The translations under genes and the position numbers were made by a program. Positions 17,093 through 25,834 of a stretch of 64,000 bases of DNA are shown here, piece after piece. This DNA comes from Micromonospora yangpuensis (GTDB lineage: Bacteria > Actinomycetota > Actinomycetes > Mycobacteriales > Micromonosporaceae). The notes under the pieces were generated by a model. The model was not told where the DNA came from. It ran no database searches and saw only the letters and a program-made list of their open reading frames with translations. Position 1 is the first letter of the stretch, and each line of letters begins with the position of its first letter. The stretch lies in NCBI RefSeq assembly GCF_900091615.1, contig NZ_FMIA01000002.1:5270001-5334000 (forward strand). Direction: 5' to 3'.

Positions 17093-19036
17093 ATGCCGCG
17101 CGCCCGCCCGCACCGCCGCCGTCCGTACCAGAACGCGCTGGTCGCCGTGTTGCTCGCGGCCGGCGTGCTGACCGGCTGTTCGGACTCGGACGGCCCGGAA
17201 GGCAGCGTGGACGCCTTTCTGTCCGGTTGGCGCTCCGGTGACCTGCGCGCGGTCGGTTTCGTCGCGCCGACCGGCGACCGGCTGAGCGCCGACCAGGTGG
17301 CCCAGGAGCTCAAGGAACTCTCCGGGGAGCTGGCCGGGACCCCACCGGAGCTGCGCCGCTCCGGCGAGCCGAAGGTGACCAAGGACACCGCCACGGCCAC
17401 CGTGGCGATCAACTGGCCGTTGCCGGGCGGTGGCTGGTCGTACGACCGTCAGCTCCAGCTCAAGCGCGGCGGTGACGACGGCTGGCAGGTGGTCTGGGAG
17501 CCACAGCTGGTCCACGAGCAGCTCACCAAGGGTGACCAGCTGGGCCTGCGCCGGGAGGTCAGCTCCCGGGCCGCGGTCCTGGACGGCGCCGGCGAGCCGA
17601 TCGTCGCCCCCCGACCGGTGGTCCGGGTCGGGGTGCAGCCGGGCGAGGTCACCGACGCCCGGAAACTCGCCGGCCAGCTCGACGCCGCGTTCAAGGCGAT
17701 CAAGCCGGCGCTGGTTCCGCCGGTGGACACCAGCGACCTGCCCAAGCGCCTGGCCGAGGCCAAACCGGACGCCTTCGTCGAGGTGGTCACCCTCCGCAAA
17801 CCGGCGTACGACCAGATCCGTTCCCGCATCTACGACCTGCCCGGCACCAAGTTCCCCACCGACGAGCTGCAGCTGGCCCCGACCCGGGAGTTCGCCCGCG
17901 CCCTGCTCGGCTCGGTCGACCCGGCCCAGGCCGACGACCTGAAGGCCCACCCCGACCGGTACGTCGAGGGTGACCTGGTCGGCCACGGTGGTCTCCAGGG
18001 CCGGTACGACGAACGGCTCCGCGGCACCCCGGGGCTGGCCGTGATCATCAAGCGGACCGGGCAGGACGGCAAACTGGCACCCACCGACACCGAGCTGTTC
18101 CGGCAGGACCCGCAGCCGGGCGCACCGCTGAAGACCACCCTGGACGTCGCCACCCAGAACGCGGCCGACGCGGCGCTGCGGCCCGAGAAGCGGCGCTCCG
18201 CCCTGGTCGCGGTACGGATCAGCGACGGCGCGGTGCTCGCCACCGCCAACGGCCCGGGTGCGCCCGGCGAGAACCTCGCCTTCTCCGCCCAGGTGCCACC
18301 CGGTTCGACCTTCAAGATGGTCAGCGCCCTCGGTCTGCTCGACCAGGCCGCGGTGACCCTGGACGGGCGGGTCGACTGTCCGAAGACGTTCACCGTGGAC
18401 GGGCGTTCCTTCAAGAACTCCAACGACTTCGAGCTGGGCTCGGTGCCGTTCCGGACCATCTTCGCCCGCTCGTGCAACACCGCGTTCGCCGCACTGGCCC
18501 CGAAGCTCGGCCCCGACGGGCTCGCCGCCGCCGGCCGGTCGCTCGGCCTGGAGGGCAGCTGGGACCTGGGCGTCGACGCCTTCACCGGCAAGGTCTCCAC
18601 CGGTGGTTCCCCGGTCGAGCAGGCCGCCGCCTCCTTCGGCCAGGGCACCACCCTGGTCAGCCCGCTGGCCCTGGCGGCAGCCACCGCAGCCGTCGCCCGG
18701 GGGCGCTTCGAGCAGCCGAAACTGGTCCTCGACCCGGCACCGGGGCAGGCCGCCGCCCCCGGCCCGCAGCTCAAGCCGGAGTCGGTCGAGCCGCTGCGCA
18801 CGATGATGCGCGAGGTGGTCACCAAGGGGACGGCGAAGACGCTTGCCGACGTGCCCGGCGACCCGGTACATGGCAAGACCGGCACCGCCGAGTACGACGA
18901 CGACCCGGCCAACACCCACTCCTGGTTCGTCGGCTGGCAGGGTGACGTGGCGTTCGCCGTCTTCGTCGAGTCCGGCGGCGCCAGCACCGACAGCGCCGTC
19001 CCGATCACCAACCGCTTCCTCCGCTCCCTCCGGTAA
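17093..19036 (+). CDS. Lipoprotein penicillin-binding transpeptidase (MecA-N type)
   Basis: 647 residues from ATG 17093 (GGAGG seven bases upstream). A lipobox VLTGC places the lipidated Cys at residue 29. Then follow an NTF2-like MecA_N domain (about 35-150), a dimerisation region, and a transpeptidase domain with SxxK (GSTFKM, Ser 405), SxN (SCN, 460-462) and KTG (HGKTGTAEY, 593-601). This is the class B PBP family that cross-links peptidoglycan; the MecA_N type includes low-affinity PBPs, but beta-lactam affinity cannot be judged from sequence. A family repeat begins inside the stop codon. Confidence 0.92.
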   Translation: MPRARPHRRRPYQNALVAVLLAAGVLTGCSDSDGPEGSVDAFLSGWRSGDLRAVGFVAPTGDRLSADQVAQELKELSGELAGTPPELRRSGEPKVTKDTATATVAINWPLPGGGWSYDRQLQLKRGGDDGWQVVWEPQLVHEQLTKGDQLGLRREVSSRAAVLDGAGEPIVAPRPVVRVGVQPGEVTDARKLAGQLDAAFKAIKPALVPPVDTSDLPKRLAEAKPDAFVEVVTLRKPAYDQIRSRIYDLPGTKFPTDELQLAPTREFARALLGSVDPAQADDLKAHPDRYVEGDLVGHGGLQGRYDERLRGTPGLAVIIKRTGQDGKLAPTDTELFRQDPQPGAPLKTTLDVATQNAADAALRPEKRRSALVAVRISDGAVLATANGPGAPGENLAFSAQVPPGSTFKMVSALGLLDQAAVTLDGRVDCPKTFTVDGRSFKNSNDFELGSVPFRTIFARSCNTAFAALAPKLGPDGLAAAGRSLGLEGSWDLGVDAFTGKVSTGGSPVEQAAASFGQGTTLVSPLALAAATAAVARGRFEQPKLVLDPAPGQAAAPGPQLKPESVEPLRTMMREVVTKGTAKTLADVPGDPVHGKTGTAEYDDDPANTHSWFVGWQGDVAFAVFVESGGASTDSAVPITNRFLRSLR

Positions 19037-19057
19037 GGAAGGGCCCCTTGTTAACGC
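19035..19057 (+). repeat. Dispersed GGGCCC repeat, copy A (half copy)
   Basis: AAGGAAGGGCCCCTTGTTAACGC begins inside the TAA of the PBP gene and matches the first half of copies B, C and E; the second half is diverged (GAGCGGGGCACCCCGC). Confidence 0.8.
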
Positions 19058-19153
19058 CTGAGGTAGAGCGGGGCACCCCGCTCACCGACAAGCGGGACCG
19101 TAGCCACGCGAGCACCAACCTGGCTGGGCTGGGCCGGGCGGATCCCACAGTAA

Positions 19154-19198
19154 ATCTTGGACACTTACCGTCCAGATAGAACGGTAAGTGTCCAAGAT
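19154..19198. terminator. 18-bp perfect hairpin between convergent genes
   Basis: Arms 19154-19171 and 19181-19198 are perfect complements around CCAGATAGA. The stem is only moderately GC-rich, unlike the others here. It lies between the PBP gene (plus) and the arginase-family gene (minus). Confidence 0.8.
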
Positions 19199-19339
19199 CT
19201 ACACCCCGCTCGGGTACGGAGAGAGCGAGGAGCCTGGGCCGCGCAGGAGCGCGGGGGCGGGGGCGGGGTCGGGGCAGGGGCGTTCGAACTTCGACGCAGG
19301 CCACCCCGGCTCGCGCCTGGCCGGTTCCAGGGGACCCGC

Positions 19340-20638
19340 TCACGCCTGGTCGGTTCCGGGAGCCACCGGTGGAACCCGGTCCGCTCCGGGCTCGCGCGGA
19401 GCAGGTGCCGGTGTCCACCGGTTTTCGGCCAGGCCGGGCTCCCGTTGGGACGGCGCCGACGGGCTGCCGGCATCTGTCGACGCGGGGCCAACACCACCGC
19501 TTGGATCCGAGCCAGCCGGCAGCTGACCGGGGCCTGCCTCGACAGGAGTGCCGCCGGTCGCAGCCCCGATACCGGCACGCACAGGACCGATGCCGTCCTC
19601 GGGAGCCGAGCCGGCGGCGGCTCCGGAGCCGGGAAAGGAGGCCGCGGCCGACGCCGGTACAGAAACCGCCGTCGAGGCCGGCACACCAGCCGGCGCGGCG
19701 ACCGGAACGGAGGCCGGCACCACCACCGGGGCAGAGACCGGGGCCAGACCGGCGACGAGGGTGTTGACGATCTCCGCCGCGTACGCCCCCTCCGGGTCGT
19801 AGTCGGGGTCGAAGACGGTCAGCTCGACGCCGAGGCAGTGCGGGGTGTCCACCAGGCCGGCAAGGAGGATCTCCAGCTCGGCGAAGGCGATGCCGCCCGG
19901 GTCCGGGGCGTCGACCGCCGGCATCACCGCCGGGTCGAGCACGTCGACGTCGATGTGCACCCAGTAGCCGGCGCAGTCGGCCAGTTGCTCGTGTGCCCAC
20001 TGGGCGGTGCGGGCCGCGCCCTCGGCCCGCAGCGCCGGCACCGGCCGGGTGACGATGCCGGCCGCCTGGAGGTCGAGACGGTACTCGTCCTGCGCCCGGA
20101 TGCCGAGCACCACCACGTCGATGTCCCGGAAGTACGGCCGACGGCCCTCGATGGCGGCCAGGTCTGCCTGGCCCCGCCCGGTGACCAGGGCGAGGTCCTC
20201 GCCGGCTGCCGCGCCGACGTAGGAGGCGTTGCCGGGGTGCCGGAAGTCGGAGTGCCCGTCGACGAAGACCAGCCCGATCCGCCCGCCGACCGCCTCGCCG
20301 AGCCGGTGCATGGCCAGCGCCGACCCGATCAGCACCGAGCAGTCCCCGCCGAGCACCAGCGGGAACTCCCCCCGGTCGATGATCGCGCCGATCCGCTCGG
20401 CCAGGGTCACCGAGTAGTCCGAGATCTCCCGGGCGTGGCAGACGCCGTCACCGGGACGCCAGTCACCGGGGTCGTACCGGGGCGGGGTGAGGCAGCCGGC
20501 GTCGCGGGCCCGCAGCCGGGTGACCAGCTCGTGGTCGCGCAGCGCGCCGGGGGCCTTGCCGCAGCCGGGCACCGAGGTCGGCGTGGGCGGACGCAGACCG
20601 AGGTTGGTAGGCGCGTCGAGGACGGCGATCCGACGCAT
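19340..20638 (-). CDS. Arginase/agmatinase-family protein with long C-terminal tail
   Basis: 432 residues from ATG 20638 (GGGGAG six bases upstream). The ureohydrolase fold fills residues 1-300. Metal-site motifs seen: GGDCS (97-101), VDGHSD (126-131) and HIDVDVLDP (228-236). In classical arginase the first motif is GGDHS and its His is a Mn ligand; here it is Cys 100. The other ligands (Asp 127, His 129, Asp 131, Asp 230, Asp 232) are present. Substrate is uncertain: arginine, agmatine, guanidino-acids or formiminoglutamate are all possible. Residues 301-432 are Ala/Pro/Gly/Val low complexity (PASVPVAAPAGVPAS) outside the fold. Confidence 0.85.
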   Translation of the reverse strand: MRRIAVLDAPTNLGLRPPTPTSVPGCGKAPGALRDHELVTRLRARDAGCLTPPRYDPGDWRPGDGVCHAREISDYSVTLAERIGAIIDRGEFPLVLGGDCSVLIGSALAMHRLGEAVGGRIGLVFVDGHSDFRHPGNASYVGAAAGEDLALVTGRGQADLAAIEGRRPYFRDIDVVVLGIRAQDEYRLDLQAAGIVTRPVPALRAEGAARTAQWAHEQLADCAGYWVHIDVDVLDPAVMPAVDAPDPGGIAFAELEILLAGLVDTPHCLGVELTVFDPDYDPEGAYAAEIVNTLVAGLAPVSAPVVVPASVPVAAPAGVPASTAVSVPASAAASFPGSGAAAGSAPEDGIGPVRAGIGAATGGTPVEAGPGQLPAGSDPSGGVGPASTDAGSPSAPSQREPGLAENRWTPAPAPREPGADRVPPVAPGTDQA

Positions 20639-20705
20639 GTTGGGCTCCCCCCGGCTCGGCGCTCACGACCTCATCGACTCCACGGACACGTCCTGCCGGA
20701 CCAGT

Positions 20706-20730
20706 GCGGGCCGGCAGGACGCCGGCCCGC
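20706..20730 (-). terminator. Hairpin, first of two near-identical copies
   Basis: GCGGGCCGGC and GCCGGCCCGC pair over 10 bp around AGGAC, downstream of the YbbN-like gene on the minus strand. Confidence 0.7.
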
Positions 20731-20742
20731 TGCCGCACCCGG

Positions 20743-20767
20743 GCGGGCCGGCGCGACGCCGGCCCGC
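20743..20767 (-). terminator. Hairpin, second of two near-identical copies
   Basis: The same 10-bp arms as at 20706-20730, around GCGAC, 37 bases away and 16 bases after the YbbN-like stop. The pair looks like a duplicated terminator. Confidence 0.7.
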
Positions 20768-20783
20768 GCTGCGGATCTCCTGC

Positions 20784-21707
20784 TCAGAACAGGGCGCTGG
20801 CCAACGCCCGGCGGGCCGAGGCGACCGCCGGATCGTCCGGGCCGGCGACGGTGAACAGCGACACCAGGTGCTGCCGGGCCTTCTCCCGGTCCGGCCCGGC
20901 GGTGCGCCGGACCACGGCCACCAGCCGCGCGTACGCCGCCTCGGCCAGGCCGCTGAGCACCTCCACGTCGGCGGCGAGCAGCTGCGCGTCCACGTCGTCC
21001 GGGGCGGCCTCGGCGGCGGCGAGCGCCGCCTGCGGGTCCGCGCCGGCCACCCGCCGGGCCAGCCCGACCTGGGCCAGCCCCGCCTCCGCCGCGGCGTCCG
21101 CCGGGGTCTCCGCGAGGATCTTGCGGTACGCCTGCTCGGCGGCGTCCAGGTCGCCGCTCATCAGCGCGTCGTCCGCCTCGTCCAGCCGGGGGTCGCCCGC
21201 CGGCTCGACGGTCACCCCGGCGGCCTGCAGTACCCGTTGGATCCACTGCCGCAGCTGGGCCTCGGGCACCACGCCGGAGAAGGCGTCGACCGGCCGGCCG
21301 CCGAACAGGGCGTAGACCGTGGGGATGCCCTGGACCTGGAACATCTGGGCGATTCGCGGGCTCTCCTGGACGTCGACCCGGGCCAGTGTCCAGGCGCCAC
21401 CGCCCTCGGCGGCCTGCCGCTCCAGCACCGGGGCGAACTGGTCGCTCTCCGGATATCCGGCGGCCCCGAAGAAGACGATGACCGGGGCGTTCAGCGAGCG
21501 TTCGAGAACGTCGGACTGAATGGTCGCCTCGGTCACGTCGATCACGGAGCCGCCGGCACCGGCGGGACCACCGGGTACGCCGGTGGGCGCTCCGGGGTGC
21601 TGGGCCGGTGTGGCGGGACGGGCAGGGGCCGGTGCGGGGGTGCGCAGCGCGCTGAGGTCGACCGCGCCGCGGGTGAAGATCGACGAGGTGATCCGTGGGT
21701 CGCTCAT
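20784..21707 (-). CDS. YbbN/CnoX-like thioredoxin-TPR co-chaperone
   Basis: 307 residues. Residues 1-55 are an Ala/Pro-rich disordered lead; then comes a thioredoxin fold (VIDVTEATIQSDVLERSL, VIVFFGAAGYPESDQFAPVL, LARVDVQESPRIAQMFQVQG, IPTVYALFGGRPVDAFSG), then TPR-like helices to the end. The redox CxxC is replaced by AGYP, so it cannot be a thiol oxidoreductase. This matches CnoX/YbbN, which holds unfolding clients and hands them to chaperonins. It is probably monocistronic, with a double hairpin behind it. A box TAGGTA lies just before the ATG, so the transcript could have little or no leader. Confidence 0.88.
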   Translation of the reverse strand: MSDPRITSSIFTRGAVDLSALRTPAPAPARPATPAQHPGAPTGVPGGPAGAGGSVIDVTEATIQSDVLERSLNAPVIVFFGAAGYPESDQFAPVLERQAAEGGGAWTLARVDVQESPRIAQMFQVQGIPTVYALFGGRPVDAFSGVVPEAQLRQWIQRVLQAAGVTVEPAGDPRLDEADDALMSGDLDAAEQAYRKILAETPADAAAEAGLAQVGLARRVAGADPQAALAAAEAAPDDVDAQLLAADVEVLSGLAEAAYARLVAVVRRTAGPDREKARQHLVSLFTVAGPDDPAVASARRALASALF

Positions 21708-21810
21708 GGTTACCTAGTCTCGCACGCGGGCGCCGGAAGTCAGATCAACCGCGACGCCAACAGTTGCTCCTCTCACCCCCAGCTCACCGCCCCTGCGGTC
21801 GAGGGAGAAG

Positions 21811-23499
21811 TCAGAATCGAGGGGGTTCACGGTAGATGCCCCACTGCGCGCGCAGGGCGTCACAGATCTCACCCAGGGTCGCCTCGGCCCGGACCGCGTC
21901 CAGCATCGCCGGGATCATGTTCCCGTCGGTCCGGCTGACCTCGACCATCCGCTCCACGGCAGCCTGGACCGCCGCCGAGTCGCGGCCGGACTTGCGCTCG
22001 GCGAGCGCCCGCCGCTGGGCCAGCTCCACCTCGTGCGAGATGCGCAGGATCTCCAGCTCCTTGGCGAGCGTACCGGTGTGGCAGTTGACCCCGACGATCC
22101 GCTTGTCGCCCTTCTCCAGGGCCTGCTGGTAGACGAAGGCCGACTCGGCGATCTGGCCGGTGAACCAGCCGTCCTCGATGCCCCGCAGGATGCCGGAGGT
22201 CATCGGGCCGATCCGGTGCGGGCCCTCGCCGCCGAGCTGCCGGATCCGGGCGAAGATCTCCTCCGCCTCGGCCTCGATCCGGTCGGTGAGCGCCTCGACG
22301 TACCACGATCCGCCGAGCGGGTCGGCGACGTTGACCACCCCGGTCTCCTCCATCAGCACCTGCTGGGTCCGCAGGGCGATCTCGGCGGATTCGTCGGTCG
22401 GCAGCGCCAGGGTCTCGTCCAGGGCGTTGGTGTGCAGCGAGTTGGTCCCACCGAGCACCGCGGCGAGGGCCTCCACGGCGGTGCGTACCACGTTGTTGAC
22501 CGGTTGCTGGGCGGTCAGCGACACCCCGGCGGTCTGGGTGTGGAAACGCAGCCAGAGCGCCTTGGAGCTGGTCGCGCCGTAGACCTCGCGCAGCCACCGG
22601 GCCCAGATCCGGCGGGCGGCCCGGAACTTGGCGATCTCCTCGAAGAAGTCCACGTGCGAGTCGAAGAAGAAGCTCAGCCCGGGGGCGAAGACGTTGACGT
22701 CCAGGCCGCGCGACAACCCCAGCTCCACGTAGCCGAACCCGTCGGCCAGGGTGTACGCCAGCTCCTGCGCGGCGGTCGAGCCCGCCTCCCGGATGTGGTA
22801 GCCCGAGACCGACAGCGGCTTGTAGCGCGGGATCTCGGCGGCGCAGTACTCCATCAGGTCGCCGATCAGGCGCAGGTGCGGCTCCGGTTCGAAGAGCCAC
22901 TCCTTCTGCGCGATGTACTCCTTGAAGATGTCGGTCTGCAGGGTGCCGTCCAGCCTGGACAGTTCGGCGCCCTGCCGTTCGGCGGCGACCAGGTACATGC
23001 AGAACACCGGCACGGCCGGGCCGGAGATGGTCATGCTGGTGGTGACGCCGGCCAGGTCGATGCCGTCGAAGAGCGCCTCCATGTCGGCGGCGGAGTCGAT
23101 GGCGACCCCGCAGTGCCCGACCTCGCCGAGCGCCTGCGGGTCGTCGGAGTCCCGGCCCATCAGCGTCGGCATGTCGAAGGCCACCGAGAGCCCACCGCCA
23201 CCCGCGCCGAGGATCATCTTGTACCGCTCGTTGGTCTGCTGGGCGTTGCCGAAGCCGGCGAACTGCCGGATCGTCCAGGTCCGCCCCCGGTAACCGGTGG
23301 GATGCAACCCCCGGGTGTACGGGTACTCCCCCGGCCAGCCGATCCGCTCGAAGCCCGGGTAGCCGGTGCCCTCCGGTGGCCCGTACACCGGGTCGAGGGG
23401 CGTTCCGGAGAGTGTGGTGAAGTCCGCGTCCCGCTTGCGCGCGGCGTCGTACCGGGCCTGCCAGCGGGCCCGTCCGGCGGCGATCTCGTCGGCGTTCAT
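21811..23499 (-). CDS. icmA: Isobutyryl-CoA mutase large subunit
   Basis: 562 residues from ATG 23499, preceded by GAGGAGG. It is the acyl-CoA mutase TIM-barrel domain without a B12-binding domain, so it needs a separate small subunit. Two residues separate the mutases: methylmalonyl-CoA mutase has Tyr and Arg, isobutyryl-CoA mutase has Phe 80 and Gln 198. Here RQFAGF places Phe at exactly residue 80 and EYIAQKE places Gln at 198, matching Streptomyces IcmA. The reaction interconverts isobutyryl-CoA and n-butyryl-CoA with adenosylcobalamin, linking valine breakdown to butyrate metabolism. MeaB and an adenosyltransferase are encoded nearby; no small subunit is in the window. Earlier annotation as methylmalonyl-CoA mutase would be expected. 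Confidence 0.88.
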   Translation of the reverse strand: MNADEIAAGRARWQARYDAARKRDADFTTLSGTPLDPVYGPPEGTGYPGFERIGWPGEYPYTRGLHPTGYRGRTWTIRQFAGFGNAQQTNERYKMILGAGGGGLSVAFDMPTLMGRDSDDPQALGEVGHCGVAIDSAADMEALFDGIDLAGVTTSMTISGPAVPVFCMYLVAAERQGAELSRLDGTLQTDIFKEYIAQKEWLFEPEPHLRLIGDLMEYCAAEIPRYKPLSVSGYHIREAGSTAAQELAYTLADGFGYVELGLSRGLDVNVFAPGLSFFFDSHVDFFEEIAKFRAARRIWARWLREVYGATSSKALWLRFHTQTAGVSLTAQQPVNNVVRTAVEALAAVLGGTNSLHTNALDETLALPTDESAEIALRTQQVLMEETGVVNVADPLGGSWYVEALTDRIEAEAEEIFARIRQLGGEGPHRIGPMTSGILRGIEDGWFTGQIAESAFVYQQALEKGDKRIVGVNCHTGTLAKELEILRISHEVELAQRRALAERKSGRDSAAVQAAVERMVEVSRTDGNMIPAMLDAVRAEATLGEICDALRAQWGIYREPPRF

Positions 23500-23606
23500 A
23501 CGCGGGGCTCCTCCTCGAGTCCTCGACTGCACGTCGAGTGTAAGGCCCTTCCTGAACGATCGCTAAGGAACTTGGTACCGACCGATAACCGGCCCGACGT
23601 ACCCGG

Positions 23607-23860
23607 TCACCGGAGCAGCCGGCGGGTGCACGGCCCGTCGTGGCGGTCACGCAGCACGCACCGCCGACCACCGGCCAGCGGCCGGTCGCAGAAGACCCGA
23701 TGGCGGTCACCCTGGTCGTCCTCGCAGGAGACCGCGATCTCGCCGGGGTCTGGGTGAGCACGCCCGTCCAGCGGGCCACCACCCGAGCCAGCCGGGCGGC
23801 GGCCGGCAGGTCCCCGGCGACCACCGGAAGATGGATGACGAACCGCTCTCCGTCGCCCAT
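23607..23860 (-). pseudogene. Frameshifted small Cys-containing hypothetical gene
   Basis: Read from ATG 23860, the first 37 codons give a plausible start (MGDGERFVIHLPVVAGDLPA ... VARWTGVLTQ). After that the frame turns to nonsense, while the frame one base back reads DPGEIAVSCEDDQGDRHRVF, then CDRPLAGGRRCVLRDRHDG and PCTRRLLR, ending at 23607. Both halves have high G/C third positions. A single missing base between 23751 and 23750 explains this. The rejoined protein of about 84 residues resembles small actinobacterial proteins with a CDRPL...RRC...HDGxC pattern, perhaps zinc-binding. The start overlaps the stop of the next pseudogene (TGATG). Confidence 0.75.
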
Positions 23861-24286
23861 CAGCGGAACCGTCCCGCGTTCACCAGCCGCCGCGCCTCCT
23901 CGGACTGCCGGGCCCGCAACGCCTGCTTGATCCGGGCCGCCTCCTGCCGGCTCTCACCGAGCGCCAGATAGACGGCGGCCAGGTCGTCGGCGACCCGGTC
24001 CAGGAAGTCGGACCCCCTCCTGCGGGTCGAACCCGCGCCTACCGAACGCCGTCCACCCGAACCGCCGCCGGCGCACCTGCCACGGCCGAAGCAACTGGTA
24101 GCTGCGGGACCGGTACTGACCGGGCCTGGGGTCGACGGCTCCTCCGCGACGCCGACCCCGCTCGCGTCGACCGAGCCACCCGAAGATCCTCCGCACGCGA
24201 ACCTCCCTGCAGAACCGGACCCAACCCGCCCACCAGCGCAAATACCAGATCACCACTACGCCGACAGGGCCGATCACCAGGAACAT
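23860..24286 (-). pseudogene. Frameshifted DivIVA-like membrane protein gene
   Basis: From ATG 24286 (or GTG 24325) the frame encodes a membrane segment (FLVIGPVGVVVIWYLRWW), a basic region and RRRRFGWTAFGRRGFDPQE. It then leaves the coding frame. The next frame continues smoothly as DFLDRVADDLAAVYLALGES, RQEAARIKQALRARQ and EEARRLVNAGRFR to a stop at 23862-23860. The shift lies at a run of five G on the coding strand (24013-24017); removing one G restores GFDPQEGSDFLDRVADD, a DivIVA-like FDPxEV-x-FLDRVA motif. It forms a pair with the next small gene. Confidence 0.75.
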
Positions 24287-24426
24287 CCACGATCGAACGA
24301 GAACTCCTCGTTGACCTTCAATCACTGACCGTCAAGAGGAACATAGCCAAAACCAAACAGGGCCACGAGTACCTAATGCAACAAGGCCAAGGGTCATGGT
24401 GGCGACGGGGAAACAAGGCTGGCAAC

Positions 24427-24842
24427 GTGACCATCGATCCGCACTCGCGCACGCCGGTCTACGCGCAGCTCGCAGACCTGCTACGGCAGAAGATCCTGTC
24501 CGGGGAACTGCCGGCCGGCTCGATCCTCGCCAGCGAGACGCGCATGTCGCAGGAGTACGGCATCGGGCGTGACGCGGTACGCAGAGCAGTCCTACTGCTG
24601 CGTTCGGAAGGTCTGGTCAACACGAGCCGGGGCCTGGGCACCCGGGTCCGGGAGGCGCCACAACGCCGACAGGTCGAACTCGCGGCCGGCGAGTCGGTGA
24701 TCACCCGAATGCCGACGGATGTGAGCGCCGCGCGATGCAGCTCGACGAGGGCGTGTCGATCCTGGAGGTCCGAAGCCGGGATGGCAAGGTCGACCTGCTG
24801 CCGGGCGACGAAGTGGAACTGAACCGGCCAGACTCCGCCTGA
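24427..24842 (+). pseudogene. Frameshifted GntR-family regulator gene
   Basis: GTG 24427 starts a normal GntR winged-helix domain (SRTPVYAQLADLLRQKILSG, LPAGSILASETRMSQEYGIG, RDAVRRAVLLLRSEGLV). After VITRMPTD near 24720 the frame becomes nonsense and would stop at 24822. The frame one base back continues as ERRAMQLDEGVSILEVRSRD, GKVDLLPGDEVELNRPDSA, ending in TGA at 24840-24842, the usual length and C-terminus of this short GntR type. One base is missing near 24722. The DNA-binding domain is intact, so the shifted product could still bind DNA. It is divergent from the two minus-strand pseudogenes, which look like its partner genes. Confidence 0.8.
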
Positions 24843-24901
24843 TCTCGCCACCGCCACCGAACCGCACCCGCGAAACAGCCCACGCGTCGGTGTCAGATCG
24901 C

Positions 24902-24941
24902 GGAAGTAGTGGCATCCCGACCGGACGAGGCCACTACTTCC
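24902..24941 (+). terminator. 12-bp hairpin after the GntR pseudogene
   Basis: GGAAGTAGTGGC (24902-24913) pairs perfectly with GCCACTACTTCC (24930-24941) around a 16-base loop. Confidence 0.65.
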
Positions 24942-25010
24942 CGGAAGCTGCGCGGGCAACGACCGGGCACGGGCGGCGAACGGGTGTGGCTGGCGCAGCC
25001 GTCCGCTGCC

Positions 25011-25424
25011 TCAGGCGTCCGGGGCGGTGGGGTTGGTGAAGGCCACGTCGTCGACCCGGATGTTGATCTCCTCGACGCGCAGTCCGTACGCCTCGACGGC
25101 CAGGGTCACCTTCGCGCGGACCTCGTCGATCACCTGCGGGACCGAGTGCCCGGCCTCGGTGACCAGCACCAGGTTGATCAGCACCGCACCGTTGGTGATG
25201 TGGGCCGAGCAGCCCCGTCGGGCGTCACCTACCTGATCCAGTCCGACCCGGTCCAGCACGGCGTTGACGAAGCGGGCGAGGTCGCCGCCGAGCTCGGCCA
25301 CGCCCGGCACCGACTTGGTGGCGGCCACCGCGATCTTCTCCACCACCTCGGTGGAGATCCGCGTCCGGCCACCCGCCACGGCGTCCGGGCTCAGGGACAA
25401 CTCCTGCGTCTCCTCGAAGTTCAC
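25011..25424 (-). CDS. Asp23/Gls24-family envelope stress protein
   Basis: 137 residues from GTG 25424, preceded by GGGGAG six bases upstream. The whole protein is one Asp23 domain: RTRISTEVVEKIAVAATKSV, PGVAEL, VLINLVLVTEAGHSVPQVID and VEEINIRVDDVAF are the family blocks. Members associate with the membrane and are induced by alkaline or cell-wall stress in Firmicutes; the role in actinomycetes is less defined. It stands alone between the GntR pseudogene and MeaB. No membrane segment is present. Confidence 0.9.
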   Translation of the reverse strand: MNFEETQELSLSPDAVAGGRTRISTEVVEKIAVAATKSVPGVAELGGDLARFVNAVLDRVGLDQVGDARRGCSAHITNGAVLINLVLVTEAGHSVPQVIDEVRAKVTLAVEAYGLRVEEINIRVDDVAFTNPTAPDA

Positions 25425-25834
25425 GTCCCGCTCCCCTGTCCGTCCCACCACCGGCCCGCCTACCTGCGCAGAGCCTACCGGCCCCGCGTTCCGCTGTGGA
25501 CGATCGAAGCCTGACTACGATCCCTGCGGAAACACACCAGGACATCGCAGTACGTGATCGCACCAACACCCGACCGCCATGCCAACGTCGACACGTTGCA
25601 CTTCGCACCTTCGAGTGCCTCACGTCTCGTGCCGGCGATCGACCTGGTGGCTTTCCTCTACCGGAGGATGGAGTGCCACACCGTCGCTAGCTGCACGTCG
25701 AAAAGATCTTGGAAGAAAAGCCCCCCGAGGGGCGCAAATCTTCCAAGATCTTCCTCCAGGATCGGGTCCCCGACCCGGGGGGCACGGCACAGATCGGGCA
25801 CGCCTCCCGGGCGCACCCCGACCCCGCCCGGGGC
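25425..25834. other. Intergenic region between Asp23 gene and meaB, 410 bp
   Basis: It holds the hairpin at 25703-25752 and the promoter of the Asp23 gene. The stretch 25500-25700 is less GC-rich than the coding DNA around it. A plus-strand frame in this region lacks codon bias and I do not accept it as a gene. Confidence 0.5.
25703..25752 (-). terminator. Nested hairpin downstream of meaB
   Basis: Outer arms AAGATCTTGGAAGA (25703-25716) and TCTTCCAAGATCTT (25739-25752) pair perfectly over 14 bp; an inner GCCCC/GGGGC stem lies at 25720-25733. Read on the minus strand, the outer arm ends in a short T-run (CTTTT), like a classic terminator. Confidence 0.75.

Noticed and set aside
23541..23575. 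AAGGCCCTTCC with nearby CTAAGGAAC as a sixth copy of the dispersed repeat
   Set aside because: Only the short GGCCC arm resembles the family; spacer and second arm do not match.
23640..23930. Plus-strand 96-codon frame in the frameshift locus
   Set aside because: It is antisense to the Cys-containing pseudogene, and its product is Pro/Ala/Thr low complexity.
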